The notes below the pieces were generated by a model. It saw only the letters and a list, made by a program, of their open reading frames with translations, was not told the origin of the DNA and searched no databases. Shown here piece by piece: positions 35,318-43,559 of a DNA stretch of 64,000 bases (within the stretch, counting starts at the first letter, position 1; the number at the start of each line of letters is the position of its first letter). Location of the stretch: the NCBI RefSeq assembly GCF_009865135.1, contig NZ_WWGH01000001.1, forward strand, positions 2,852,001 to 2,916,000. The letters run 5' to 3'. Made by a program: the position numbers and the translations under genes. This stretch comes from Streptomyces sp. SID8374 (lineage in GTDB: Bacteria > Actinomycetota > Actinomycetes > Streptomycetales > Streptomycetaceae).

Positions 35318-35578
35318 ATGTCCCCCTCTGAACGTCAGGGGAGGCTCCACGCACACGCGGTACTTGCCCAGCGGCAGCACGAGTACGGGCATCTGGAAGA
35401 GGCGTGCGTTTCGTGGGGGCGCTTCCTCGACGACTACGAGGTCCTGTCGACGGCTCGAGGGGACGAGCACTTCGACAAGTTGCGGTCCCTCGGCACGCCT
35501 CGCACCTCTCGCACCTCTCCAGTGGTCCGCGATCTCCGCGACCGCATTCACGCCGTGGCGGAGATGAAGGCGGCGTAG
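35318..35578 (+). pseudogene. C-terminal remnant of a TPR-type Streptomyces regulator
   Basis: Eighty-six residues match only the very end of the tetratricopeptide regulator family (XRE/HTH plus TPR): LAQRQHEYGHLEEACVSWGR, FLDDYEVLSTARGDEHFDKL and a final helix RDLRDRIHAVAEMK. No HTH domain or TPR array precedes it. The TSRTSP insertion before the last helix is unlike intact relatives. It probably remains from a deletion. Confidence 0.6.
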
Positions 35579-35613
35579 CAGGTCGGCCCGGACCGGCACG
35601 GGCCGCATACGGC

Positions 35614-35652
35614 AGCTGCCCCGGCCCCCTCCGAGAGGGAACCGGGGCAGCT
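35614..35652 (-). terminator. Terminator of the alanine symporter gene
   Basis: AGCTGCCCCGG (35614-35624) pairs with CCGGGGCAGCT (35642-35652), with a nested CCCTC/GAGGG stem inside. It lies 57 bases past the symporter stop. Confidence 0.75.
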
Positions 35653-35708
35653 CGGGGATCCAGGCGGGATCAGGCCGGGCAGCCGACCGGATCAGGTGTC
35701 CGACCGGG

Positions 35709-37250
35709 TCAGACCGTCACCTTGGCCGACTCGTCGTTCTTGTCTCCGTCGTCCCCGTCCGTTCCGCCGGCCTTCCGGACGCGGACGTACTCCAGGAAGT
35801 TGTTGAGCTCGCGCTTGACGACCGGGGCCAGGAGGTAGAGGCCGATGATGTTGATGACGGCGAGCGTGAAGAGCACCGCGTCGGCCAGGTCGATGAGGGT
35901 CTGCAACGTGAGCAGGGACCCGGCGACGGCGAACAGCGTGTAGACGCTCTTGTAGATGGTCTCGCTGGTGCGGCTGCGGCCGAAGAGGTACGTCCAGGCC
36001 TTGAGGCCGTAGTAGCCCCAGGTCAGCACCGTGGAGATCGCGAAGAGCATGACCGCGACGGTCAGGATGTACGGGAACCAGGGCAGCACGGTGGCGAAGG
36101 CGTCCGAGGTGATCGTCACGCCGCCGATGGACTCGCCGTCACGCGCCTCGCCCCAGCTGGCCGGGTTGGCGATGACGATGGTCAGCGCGGTCATGGTGCA
36201 GATGATGACCGTGTCGATGAACGGCTCCAGCAGCGCGACCAGGCCCTCGCTGGCGGGGTGCTTGGTCTTGACCGCGGAGTGGGCGATCGGTGCGGAGCCG
36301 ATACCGGCCTCGTTGGAGAACGCGGCCCGCTTGAAACCGATGATCAGCGCGCCGAGCACACCGCCCGCGACACCTTCGGGGTTGAACGCGCCCTCGATGA
36401 TCGTGGCGATCGCGGCGGGCACAGCGGTGACGTTGACGAGGATGACGACGAGACAGCCGACGATGTAGATCCCGGCCATCGCGGGGACCAGGCGGCTGGT
36501 CACCGAGGCGATGGAGCGGATGCCGCCGAGCAGGACGATGCCGACGAGCGCGGCGACGAGGATGCCGAAGAAGAGCGCCCCGCCGGAGGAGCCCATCGCG
36601 CCGTTCTCGCCACCGGTGACGGAGACGAGCTGGGCGTAGGACTGGTTGACCTGGAAGAGGTTGCCGCCGAAGAGCCCGAAGAACAGGATCATGATCGAGG
36701 CGAGGACGGCGAGCACCTTGCCGAGGCTCTTGCCCCTCGCCCCGAAGCGCTCGGCCAGCCCCTTGGGCAGGTAGTGCATCGGCCCACCGGAGACGGTGCC
36801 GTCGGCGTGGACCTCGCGGTACTTCACACCGAGGGTGACCTCGACGAACTTGGTGGCCATGGCGAGAAGGCCGCAGAGGATCATCCAGAAGGTGGCTCCG
36901 GCGCCGCCGATGGAGACGGCGACGGCCACACCGGCGATGTTGCCGAGGCCGACCGTGCCGGAGACGGCGGCGGTCAGGGCCTGGAAGTGGTTGACCTCGC
37001 CGTCGGAGTCCTTGTCGTCGTACTTGCCGCGCACCACATCGAGGGCGAGACGGAACTTCCGCACCTGGACGAAGCCGAACCAGCCGGTGAAGACCAGGCC
37101 CGCGACCCCCAGCCAGGCGACGATGAGCGGCACGTCCGCCCCGGCGATGGTGACGGAGTAGAAGACGATGCCGCCCAGCCAGTCGGCTATGGGCTCGAAG
37201 AATCCACCGACGGATTCGTCGATGTTCTGGGTGATGGAGTCGAGTGACAC
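35709..37250 (-). CDS. Alanine/glycine:cation symporter (AGCS family)
   Basis: A 513-residue transporter with about 11 membrane segments that imports alanine or glycine with sodium. The family signature is HFQALTAAVSGTVGLGNIAG (about residues 88-107), followed by SGGPMHYL and the ion-site stretch around AAFSNEAGIGSAPIAHS. The GTG start at 37250 has GAGG 8 bases upstream. The C-terminal tail is acidic and Asp/Lys-rich. I looked for a glycine riboswitch upstream, as found before some AGCS genes, and saw none. Confidence 0.93.
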   Translation of the reverse strand: MSLDSITQNIDESVGGFFEPIADWLGGIVFYSVTIAGADVPLIVAWLGVAGLVFTGWFGFVQVRKFRLALDVVRGKYDDKDSDGEVNHFQALTAAVSGTVGLGNIAGVAVAVSIGGAGATFWMILCGLLAMATKFVEVTLGVKYREVHADGTVSGGPMHYLPKGLAERFGARGKSLGKVLAVLASIMILFFGLFGGNLFQVNQSYAQLVSVTGGENGAMGSSGGALFFGILVAALVGIVLLGGIRSIASVTSRLVPAMAGIYIVGCLVVILVNVTAVPAAIATIIEGAFNPEGVAGGVLGALIIGFKRAAFSNEAGIGSAPIAHSAVKTKHPASEGLVALLEPFIDTVIICTMTALTIVIANPASWGEARDGESIGGVTITSDAFATVLPWFPYILTVAVMLFAISTVLTWGYYGLKAWTYLFGRSRTSETIYKSVYTLFAVAGSLLTLQTLIDLADAVLFTLAVINIIGLYLLAPVVKRELNNFLEYVRVRKAGGTDGDDGDKNDESAKVTV

Positions 37251-37903
37251 GTTGGCTACCTCGATGACGCGGGAGCGGCGGGCGGGGTGGGGGGGTCCTT
37301 CGCCGGTCGGTGTGCGGTGGGGGGATGAACGAACGTCGTTGTCCGGTCGGCGACCGGCAAGCCGCTGGGGCGGGCTACGACGGCAATCGCTCTGGTTTGC
37401 TGCCGGGCAAGGCCCGGCACTCCGCCGCGACGGTGGTTCCGTCAGGGAAGTTGGGCATTTGTACCACGGTCTTTACCGATCCTTTAGTGACGTGGTTCAC
37501 ATTCGAGAAGGATCGGGACGAAGGCGGTGGAGGAGTGACGGCATCGTTATACGGATCGCGAGATCCGTTTATCGGACACCTATATGGGGGCCGACGCCGA
37601 GCCCCGGGGTGGTTTCACCGGCAGCGGAAGGCTCAAGGCCTCTTCGAAGGAGAGGGATGCGGCGGGTTCAGGCTTTTCGCGTGCCTGTGCAGGCATGTGT
37701 CCACGGCGGACAACCTCCGGGGTCGCAGCAGCCGAGGAGACAGCTGTCCCCCCGACGCCGACCAGACTTCCCGGCACACCAGCGCGTATCGCGACGCGTT
37801 GCCCGCATCATAGTGGCGGGCGGCGGATCAGCGCCCTGCGGCGTACGGAACGAAGTCGACCCGCGCGGCGCGGGCCAGGGCGAGCCGGGGGCCGTGGACG
37901 TCC
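37251..37903. other. Long non-coding stretch upstream of the symporter
   Basis: About 650 bases without a supportable gene. The segment 37440-37580 is A/T-richer than average and probably contains promoters. A 7-bp stem ACGGATC (37551-37557) and GATCCGT (37562-37568) with loop GCGA stands out. Frames here are short and have no recognisable protein similarity. Confidence 0.5.
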
Positions 37904-38050
37904 TTGGGTCAGCGACTCCACCGCCGCGGCCTCCAGTTTCGGCAGCTCCCGGATCTTCTCCGGATACCGCACCTCCGCGATGTCCGCCCTCATCGCCGCG
38001 AGCTTCCCGCCCGCTCCCAGCACCACGTCGGCGCCATCCATGAACTCCGG
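37904..38050 (-). pseudogene. Remnant of a Scr1/DUF5753-type HTH regulator
   Basis: About 49 residues match the linker between the HTH and DUF5753 domains of WhiJ/Scr1-type regulators: MDGADVVLGAGGKLAAMRAD then IAEVRYPEKIRELPKLEAAAVE. Neither the HTH nor the DUF5753 domain remains. It abuts, head-to-head, the ATPase remnant on the other strand. Confidence 0.6.
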
Positions 38051-38062
38051 CCGGGCGGGCAG

Positions 38063-38260
38063 ACGCTGCGGATCGAGGTCACCGACACGCGAGGCGACAG
38101 CGTTCCGCCGGGCCGGGGGGCCGTCAAAGAGCCCGAGGACGAGGACGCGGTACACGGGCGCGGCCTGCTCATCGTGGAGGCCCTGGCGGACCGCTGGGGC
38201 GTCGTCCCCGGGCCCGTACCGCGCAAGACCGTATGGGCCGAGACCGACCTCGTACGGTGA
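38063..38260 (+). pseudogene. C-terminal remnant of a serine-kinase-like ATPase (RsbW/HATPase_c_2)
   Basis: About 65 residues match the second half of small Streptomyces ATP-binding anti-sigma-like proteins: LRIEVTDTRGDSVP, GRGLLIVEALADRWGVVPGP and KTVWAETDL, with a true stop at 38258-38260. The first half (N-box region) is missing. Such ATPases commonly neighbour DUF5753 regulators, as in abaA/whiJ-like loci, which matches the other remnant here. Confidence 0.65.
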
Positions 38261-38430
38261 CGATCCCGACCAGGTCGCGCGCGGCCGCGACCCGGTGTCC
38301 GGCGCGAACCCCCCACCGGATCGTCCGCCACCGCGACGCGGTGGCGCACGACATCAACTACTTAAAGAACCAAGGGAAATAACCCCACCCGACCCAACCC
38401 GTCCTCCACCTGACGCATCCCAGGGGCGCG

Positions 38431-38446
38431 TCACCCACATGGGTGA
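38431..38446. promoter_or_regulatory. Inverted repeat upstream of the His-rich regulator
   Basis: TCACCCA (38431-38437) and TGGGTGA (38440-38446) are separated by CA, a near-perfect palindrome. It lies 138 bases before the preferred start (43 before the alternative) and may be an autoregulatory operator. Confidence 0.5.
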
Positions 38447-38584
38447 GGTTTACCAACTCAGCTGGATTTCGCACCGGTTGTCCGGCATATGCTCACGCCA
38501 CCAGACCAGCACATACGTCGGCCCCCGGCCGGGACTGCAATCCCGATCGAGGGCCTGACCACCAAGGAAGCAGAACCCTTCCCG

Positions 38585-39643
38585 ATGGATACCTTGCAGA
38601 ATACTGCGCTCATGCGCGCCCTGGCAGAGCTTCCCGGGCCTCTCCCGGCCCGTGGCGTGATCCAGATCGTGATCCCGCACACCGACCGCTTCACCGTCGT
38701 CGGCAACCACCTCGCCCAGCACCCCGGCCTGAGCACCGTCGCCGTGGGCTTCGCCGTACGCATCCAGTCCCTGCCCCAGGGCGCCGAGATCGGCGTCAAG
38801 GCGCTGGCCGCCCGCTTCCCTGAGGGCGAGAAGCGCATCGCCGCCGCCCTGCGCGAGCTGGAGGCCCACGGCTACCTGCAACGGGCCCGCACCCGTCTGC
38901 CGAACGGCCGGATCGTCACCCGCACGGTGTTCTGCAACCAGCCTGCGGCGCTGTTACGTCCCCGAGTTGCAGCGGTCCGACCACAGCTGCCTCCCACCGC
39001 ACCGCAGACCCCGCCGCCGGTGCCGGACCCAGCGCCCGAACCGCCCGCAGCCGAGCAACCATCACCGGAAGCACCCGCACCGCAGACCCCCGTACCCCCC
39101 GACGTACAACACGACCACGGACACGGCCCCGAACAGCCACACGCACACGCACACGCACACGAGGCGCAGGATCACGCCCCCTTCATCTCCCTCGTGCCGC
39201 CTCCCACCGCACCCAAGCCGCCGCGCCCGCCCCTCCCCAGGCCCCGCGAACTCACCCCGGAGCTGGACCGCGCCGCCACCGCGCTCCTCAGCGACCTCCG
39301 CCGCCACGCACCCCAACTCGTCCTCTCCGAGAACGACATCCGCCAACTCGCCCCCGCAGTCGCCGCCTGGCTCGAACGCGAGGCCCGCCCCGACACCATC
39401 CGCCACACCCTCACCCACGACCTCCCCCAGCCCCTCCGCAACCCCGCCAAACTGCTCAAACACCGCCTCAGCGCCCTCATCCCCCCGCCCCTCCCCGGCA
39501 CCGGGGACCTCACTCCGCCACCCATCCGCCGCATCACCGTCACCCCCTTCCAGACCTGCGACGGCTGCGAACGCGCCTTCCGCTCGCCCGCCCCCGGCCA
39601 CTGCCGCGACTGCCGAACCGACAGCGCACAGGCCGCCGCCTGA
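38585..39643 (+). CDS. Helix-turn-helix protein with His-rich linker and C-terminal zinc ribbon
   Basis: A 352-residue protein. The N-terminal domain (1-110) is a winged helix of a widespread Streptomyces family: VIQIVIPHTDRFTVVGNHLA, then GVKALAARFPEGEKRIAAAL and RELEAHGYLQRA. A Pro/Ala-rich linker holds HDHGHGPEQPHAHAHAHEAQ (about 178-197), a candidate metal-binding stretch. A helical domain (about 225-330) follows, then a CDGC...CRDC zinc-ribbon pair at the C-terminus. ATG at 38489 would add 32 residues; 38585 keeps the family-like opening. The gene sits alone among remnants and may belong to a decayed element. Probably a transcription factor; target unknown. Confidence 0.7.
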   Translation: MDTLQNTALMRALAELPGPLPARGVIQIVIPHTDRFTVVGNHLAQHPGLSTVAVGFAVRIQSLPQGAEIGVKALAARFPEGEKRIAAALRELEAHGYLQRARTRLPNGRIVTRTVFCNQPAALLRPRVAAVRPQLPPTAPQTPPPVPDPAPEPPAAEQPSPEAPAPQTPVPPDVQHDHGHGPEQPHAHAHAHEAQDHAPFISLVPPPTAPKPPRPPLPRPRELTPELDRAATALLSDLRRHAPQLVLSENDIRQLAPAVAAWLEREARPDTIRHTLTHDLPQPLRNPAKLLKHRLSALIPPPLPGTGDLTPPPIRRITVTPFQTCDGCERAFRSPAPGHCRDCRTDSAQAAA

Positions 39644-39676
39644 GCTGCTCGTGCCGCGTTCGTCAGCCCTCCACGT

Positions 39677-39793
39677 TCAGGCGACGAGCAGGCGCAGCCC
39701 CAGCTCCGCCCGGTCGAGGGCGACGAGGTCGCGGTTGCGTTCGGCCCACCGGCCCGAGGAGAGGTCGTCGCGGAGGCCGGCGAATTCGGGCAG
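39677..39793 (-). pseudogene. C-terminal gene remnant, methyltransferase-like
   Basis: About 38 residues with a stop: LPEFAGLRDDLSSGRWAERN then RDLVALDRAELGLRLLVA. This resembles the last helix and strand of class I methyltransferases, but the similarity is too short to be sure. Nothing upstream continues the frame convincingly. Confidence 0.35.
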
Positions 39794-39801
39794 GCAGAGC
39801 G

Positions 39802-39952
39802 GACGTCGACGCCCTGATCTCCGAGCTGGTGGCCACGGCACGCGGCGCTGTGGCACTCGACAACCTGGCCCCCATCGCCCTGCTGCTCACGCAGTGGCGG
39901 CACAGCACCGAGGTCTACGCCGATCCCGCCCTCCTCGCGATCCTCCGCCGCC
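39802..39952 (+). pseudogene. Remnant of a small antitoxin-like gene
   Basis: A coding-looking frame with no start: DVDALISELVATARGAVALD then NLAPIALLLTQWRHSTEVYA and DPALLAILRR. It breaks into another frame, where the toxin remnant begins. Its place directly before a RelE-type remnant suggests an antitoxin, but I cannot name the family. Confidence 0.45.
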
Positions 39953-40141
39953 AACGACCACCCCCAGCGCCGGCACCTCCTCAAGGGCAAGCTCGGAAGC
40001 ACCGTGCTCAAGGGCCAGGGCCTCGAACGCTGGCAGTACGAGGTCACCGGCGGTGGGCGCATCTGGTACGTGATCGACCCCGTCGACCGCACTGTAGGGA
40101 TCACCTACGCGGGCACCGGCCACCCCAAAGCCACGGACTGA
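39950..40141 (+). pseudogene. Truncated RelE/ParE-type toxin
   Basis: The last 62 residues of a Streptomyces RelE-fold toxin: HPQRRHLLKGKLGSTVLKGQ then GLERWQYEVTGGGRIWYVID and a C-terminus HAGTGHPKATD-like (YAGTGHPKATD). The N-terminal about 40 residues are gone and the frame is out of step with the preceding antitoxin-like remnant. It ends one base before the convergent GNAT gene. Confidence 0.65.
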
Positions 40142-40615
40142 TCACCCCACCCACTCCGCCACCACCTCCCCGTCCTCCTCCGCCCCCGTCGGGCGGAAGC
40201 CGAGCGCCGTGTACAGGTGGGCGGCGGGCTCGTTGGACGGGGCGTAGGAGAGGCGGACCGGTGGGTGGTCCTCCCGGGCCGACAGCCAGGTCGCCAGGGT
40301 GCGTACGGCGGCTGCGCCGATGCCCCGGTCCTGGTGGGCGGCGTCGATCAGCATGCCGCCTATCCAGTGCGAACCGTCCTCGTCCCGCGCCCACATGATG
40401 TGGCCGGTCACCTCGTCGCCGGCCAGGACCGCCAGGGAGTGCCAGGTGGACTCGCGGGACGTCAGGACCAGGTAGCGGGCCGCCAGGGCCGGGACCCAGG
40501 CGCGCTGGTCGTCACGCGGGGCGCAGTCGGCGACCGCCCGCCAGTTGTCCGCGTCCACCTCGTGGAGGGTGACGGGGCGGCCCGCCTTGTCGGTGTGGTC
40601 GTACGTGATGATCAT
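40142..40615 (-). CDS. GNAT family N-acetyltransferase
   Basis: A 157-residue acetyltransferase. Motif A, the acetyl-CoA loop, is DAAHQDRGIGAAAVRTL. Motif B is LSYAPSNEPAAHLYTALGFR, a standard ending for GNATs acting on small amines or protein N-termini. The substrate is not predictable. ATG at 40615; alone on the minus strand, 61 bases downstream of the SDR gene, with which it may share a transcript. Confidence 0.85.
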   Translation of the reverse strand: MIITYDHTDKAGRPVTLHEVDADNWRAVADCAPRDDQRAWVPALAARYLVLTSRESTWHSLAVLAGDEVTGHIMWARDEDGSHWIGGMLIDAAHQDRGIGAAAVRTLATWLSAREDHPPVRLSYAPSNEPAAHLYTALGFRPTGAEEDGEVVAEWVG

Positions 40616-40676
40616 GCGGGGAGGCTAGGGCGGTGCGCGGCGCCGGGCCACGGGATTTCTGTGCCGGTCACGGGAG

Positions 40677-41462
40677 CTACGGCTGGGTCATCGCCTGGCG
40701 GAAGCCCGTGTTCACCGCCAGGATGCCCCCGTCCACCCGCAGCGTCGTCCCCGTGATCCACGACGCGTCGGACGAGGCCAGGAAGGCGACGGCGGACGCG
40801 ATGTCCTCCGGGGTGCCGACCCGGCCCAGCGGGTAGAGCGCCGCCGCCCGTTCCAGCTCCGCGTCGCGGCCCGACCAGGCCGCCGTGCGGATCGTGCCCG
40901 GGGCCACCAGGTTGACCCGTACGCCGCGCGGGCCCGCGTGGCCGGCCAGCGTACGGGTCAGGCTCGCCAGGCCCGCCTTGGCCGCGCTGTACGCGTGGCC
41001 GCCGAAGTCCTGCTCGCCGTTGACCGAGCCGATGGTGACGACCGCGCCCCGGCCCGAGGCGACCAGGTGCGGCAGCGCGGCGCGGGCGCAGCGGAACGGG
41101 CCGGAGAGGGTGATGTCCAGGTCCCGTTCCCAGTTCTCGTCCGGCTCGTCCTCGAAGAGCTTGGCGTCGTCGCTCGCCGCGTACGCGTTGTTGACCAGGA
41201 CATCCAGGCCGCCGAAGGTCTCGACCGCGTACGCCACCGCCGCCTCCACCGCCGTCCGGTCCGCCACGTCGCAGGCCAGGGAGTCGGCCGTGCCGCCCGC
41301 CTCGCGTATCGCCGCCGCCGTGTCGGAGGCGCGCTTCGCGTCCAGGTCGGTGACGAGGACCGAGGCGCCTTCCGCCGCCAGGCGGTGGGCCGTTGCCGCG
41401 CCGATGCCCTGGCCGGCGGCGGTGATCAGGACGCTGTAACCATGGAAACGGGGTCGTGTCAT
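40677..41462 (-). CDS. Short-chain dehydrogenase/reductase
   Basis: A 261-residue classical SDR with the cofactor motif TAAGQGIGAAT (Gly-x3-Gly-x-Gly), LVTDLD for NAD(H) preference (Asp after strand 2), NNAY, a catalytic Ser in VTIGSVNG and Tyr-x3-Lys in HAYSAAKAG. The family ending VDGGILAVN is present. Its ATG overlaps the stop of the serine hydrolase gene (ATGA), so the pair probably acts on the same compound class, e.g. an ester or lactone opened to an alcohol that is then oxidised. That pathway is inference. Confidence 0.88.
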   Translation of the reverse strand: MTRPRFHGYSVLITAAGQGIGAATAHRLAAEGASVLVTDLDAKRASDTAAAIREAGGTADSLACDVADRTAVEAAVAYAVETFGGLDVLVNNAYAASDDAKLFEDEPDENWERDLDITLSGPFRCARAALPHLVASGRGAVVTIGSVNGEQDFGGHAYSAAKAGLASLTRTLAGHAGPRGVRVNLVAPGTIRTAAWSGRDAELERAAALYPLGRVGTPEDIASAVAFLASSDASWITGTTLRVDGGILAVNTGFRQAMTQP

Positions 41463-42673
41463 AGCGCCGACCGTACTGCCCTGACCAGCGCCTGGGCACG
41501 GGGGTCGGCGGTGACTCCCTTCTGGAGGCCGTTGGTGACGTAACCCAGCGCGATGCCCGACTCCGGGTCCGCGAAGCCCAGCGAGCCGCCCCGGCCCGGG
41601 TGGCCGAACGAGCCCGGGCCCAGCAGCGGTGCCGCCGGGCCGTGCAGCATGTAGCCCAGGCCGAACCGGGTGTTGACGACCAGGACCCGGTCGGGGCCCG
41701 CCGACTCCTCCGTGCGGGCCAGGGTGAGGGTCGCGGGGGCGAACAGGCGGCGGTGGCCGTCGACCGGGCCGATCATCGCGGCATAGCAGTGGGCCAGGCC
41801 CCGAGCGGTCGCGATGCCGTTGGAGGCCGGGAGTTCCGCCGTACGGTAGGCCGCGTCGTTCTCGTCCGGGAACGGGTCGATCGCGCCGAACGCCCGCCGG
41901 GTCAGCGACTCCGGGTCGCGGTAGGCCTCCACCACCGAGCGCTTGGGGCGTACGCGCAAGGCGCCGGAGGCCGTGGCGGAAACCGGCGGCTCCACCGGGC
42001 CGATGCGGCCGATGCGGTGCGCCTCCTCCGCCGGAAGCCCGAACCAGAAGTCCAGGCCGAGCGGGCGCGCGATCTCCTCCGCGATCCAGCGGCCGATGGT
42101 GCGGCCGGTGGCGCGGCGGACCAGTTCGCCGATGAGCCAGCTGTAGGTCTGGGCGTGGTAGCCGTGGTCCGTGCCCGGCTCCCAGTACGGGCGCTGCGCG
42201 GCGACGGCGGCCGGGCCGGAGACCCCGTCGGCCGCCTCGGCGGGGGTGAGGGTGCGGTCCAGGGCGGGGACCCCGGCGCGGTGGGCCAGGAGGTCGCGGA
42301 CCAGGACGCGTTCCTTGCCGTTCGCCTTGAACTCCGGCCAGTACGTGGAGACCGGGGCGTCCAGGTCGACCTGCCCGCGCTGGTGGAGCAGGAGCGGGAC
42401 AGCGGCGGCGATGCCCTTGCCCGCCGAGCGCACGATCTGGACCGTGTCGACGGCCCACGGTTCGGTGCCGTCCACGTCCCTCGTACCGGCCCACAGGTCC
42501 ACGACCTTGCGCCCGTCCCGGTAGACGGCGACCGCCGCGCCGCGCTCGCCCCGCTGCTCGAAGTTGCGGACGAAGGCGTCCCGGACCGGTTCGAACCCCG
42601 GGGCCACCGTGCCCCGTACGTCTACGTCCCTGCCTGCCTCTGTACCCGCCGCCGTTCCCACGCCCTCGCTCAT
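41459..42673 (-). CDS. Serine hydrolase, beta-lactamase/esterase EstB type
   Basis: A 404-residue enzyme of the class C beta-lactamase fold, closest in pattern to family VIII esterases. The nucleophile is in VRSAGKGIAA (Ser-x-x-Lys), Tyr is in HGYHAQTYSWL and the third motif region is GSFGHPGRGGSLGFADPES. No signal peptide, so it is cytoplasmic. ATG at 42673 is preferred over a GTG 15 bases upstream. It is coupled by a 4-base overlap to the SDR gene. It is 97 bases downstream of cbiO; whether it belongs to that operon is uncertain. Confidence 0.85.
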   Translation of the reverse strand: MSEGVGTAAGTEAGRDVDVRGTVAPGFEPVRDAFVRNFEQRGERGAAVAVYRDGRKVVDLWAGTRDVDGTEPWAVDTVQIVRSAGKGIAAAVPLLLHQRGQVDLDAPVSTYWPEFKANGKERVLVRDLLAHRAGVPALDRTLTPAEAADGVSGPAAVAAQRPYWEPGTDHGYHAQTYSWLIGELVRRATGRTIGRWIAEEIARPLGLDFWFGLPAEEAHRIGRIGPVEPPVSATASGALRVRPKRSVVEAYRDPESLTRRAFGAIDPFPDENDAAYRTAELPASNGIATARGLAHCYAAMIGPVDGHRRLFAPATLTLARTEESAGPDRVLVVNTRFGLGYMLHGPAAPLLGPGSFGHPGRGGSLGFADPESGIALGYVTNGLQKGVTADPRAQALVRAVRSAL

Positions 42674-42770
42674 CCCCCCATGGTGCACGGCCCGGCGAGG
42701 TCCCCGGGGAGCGGGTCACCGTCACCACCGCACTGTCACGAGCTGTTTACGGCGACGGAACCGTGACCGG

Positions 42771-43559
42771 TCACGGCGACGGAACGGTGACCGACCTCGG
42801 GTCGAAGCCGAACGGCAGCTCCAAGCGGTGCGCCCGCATCAACTCCTCGTCGCAGAGGAGGTCCTGCGTACGTCCGTCGGCGGCGATCACGCCCTCGCTG
42901 AGGATCACCGCGCGCGGGCAGAGCTCCAGTGCGTACGGCAGGTCGTGGGTGACCATCAGCACCGTGACATCCAACGAGCGCAGGATGTCGGCCAGTTCGC
43001 GGCGGGAGGCCGGGTCCAGGTTGGACGAGGGCTCGTCCAGGACCAGGATCTCCGGCTCCATCGCGAGGACGGTGGCCACGGCGACGCGGCGGCGCTGGCC
43101 GAAGGAGAGATGGTGCGGCGGGCGGCCCACGTACTCCTCCATCCCCACCTGCTTCAGCGCCCGCAGGACCCGCTCCTCCAGCTCGGGGCCGCGCAGCCCC
43201 GCCGACGCCGGGCCGAACGCGATGTCCTCGCGGACCGTGGGCATGAACAGCTGGTCGTCCGGGTCCTGGAAGACGATGCCGACCCGGCGGCGGATCTCCG
43301 CGAGGTGCCGCTTGGCCACCGGGAGACCGGCGACGTGGACCGTGCCGGAGCCCGCCTCCAGGATGCCGTTGAGGTGCAGGACGAGCGTGGTCTTGCCCGC
43401 GCCGTTGGGGCCGAGGACCGCGACGCGCTCGCCGCGCCCCACGGTCAGGTTCACCCCGAAGAGGGCCTGGTGGCCGTCGGGGTAGGCGTAGGCGAGGCCG
43501 CTGACGGCGAGTGACGGGGCGGGGTCCTGGGACGCGGAGGAGGAAGTCACAGGGTCCAT
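42771..43559 (-). CDS. cbiO: Nickel/cobalt ECF transporter ATPase CbiO
   Basis: A 262-residue ABC ATPase of the energy-coupling-factor type. Walker A is GPNGAGKTT (50-58), the Q-loop lies in VFQDPDDQLF, the signature is LSFGQRRRVAVA, Walker B is ILVLDEPSSNLDP, and the switch His is in VTHDL. The VFQDPDDQLFMPTV phrase is typical of CbiO/EcfA. Its start overlaps the cbiQ stop by 13 bases. It forms the last part of the cbiM-cbiQ-cbiO transporter. Confidence 0.92.
   Translation of the reverse strand: MDPVTSSSASQDPAPSLAVSGLAYAYPDGHQALFGVNLTVGRGERVAVLGPNGAGKTTLVLHLNGILEAGSGTVHVAGLPVAKRHLAEIRRRVGIVFQDPDDQLFMPTVREDIAFGPASAGLRGPELEERVLRALKQVGMEEYVGRPPHHLSFGQRRRVAVATVLAMEPEILVLDEPSSNLDPASRRELADILRSLDVTVLMVTHDLPYALELCPRAVILSEGVIAADGRTQDLLCDEELMRAHRLELPFGFDPRSVTVPSP

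Noticed and set aside
37251..37903. Glycine riboswitch ahead of the alanine/glycine symporter
   Set aside because: I looked for the conserved glycine-aptamer core on the minus strand and found none.
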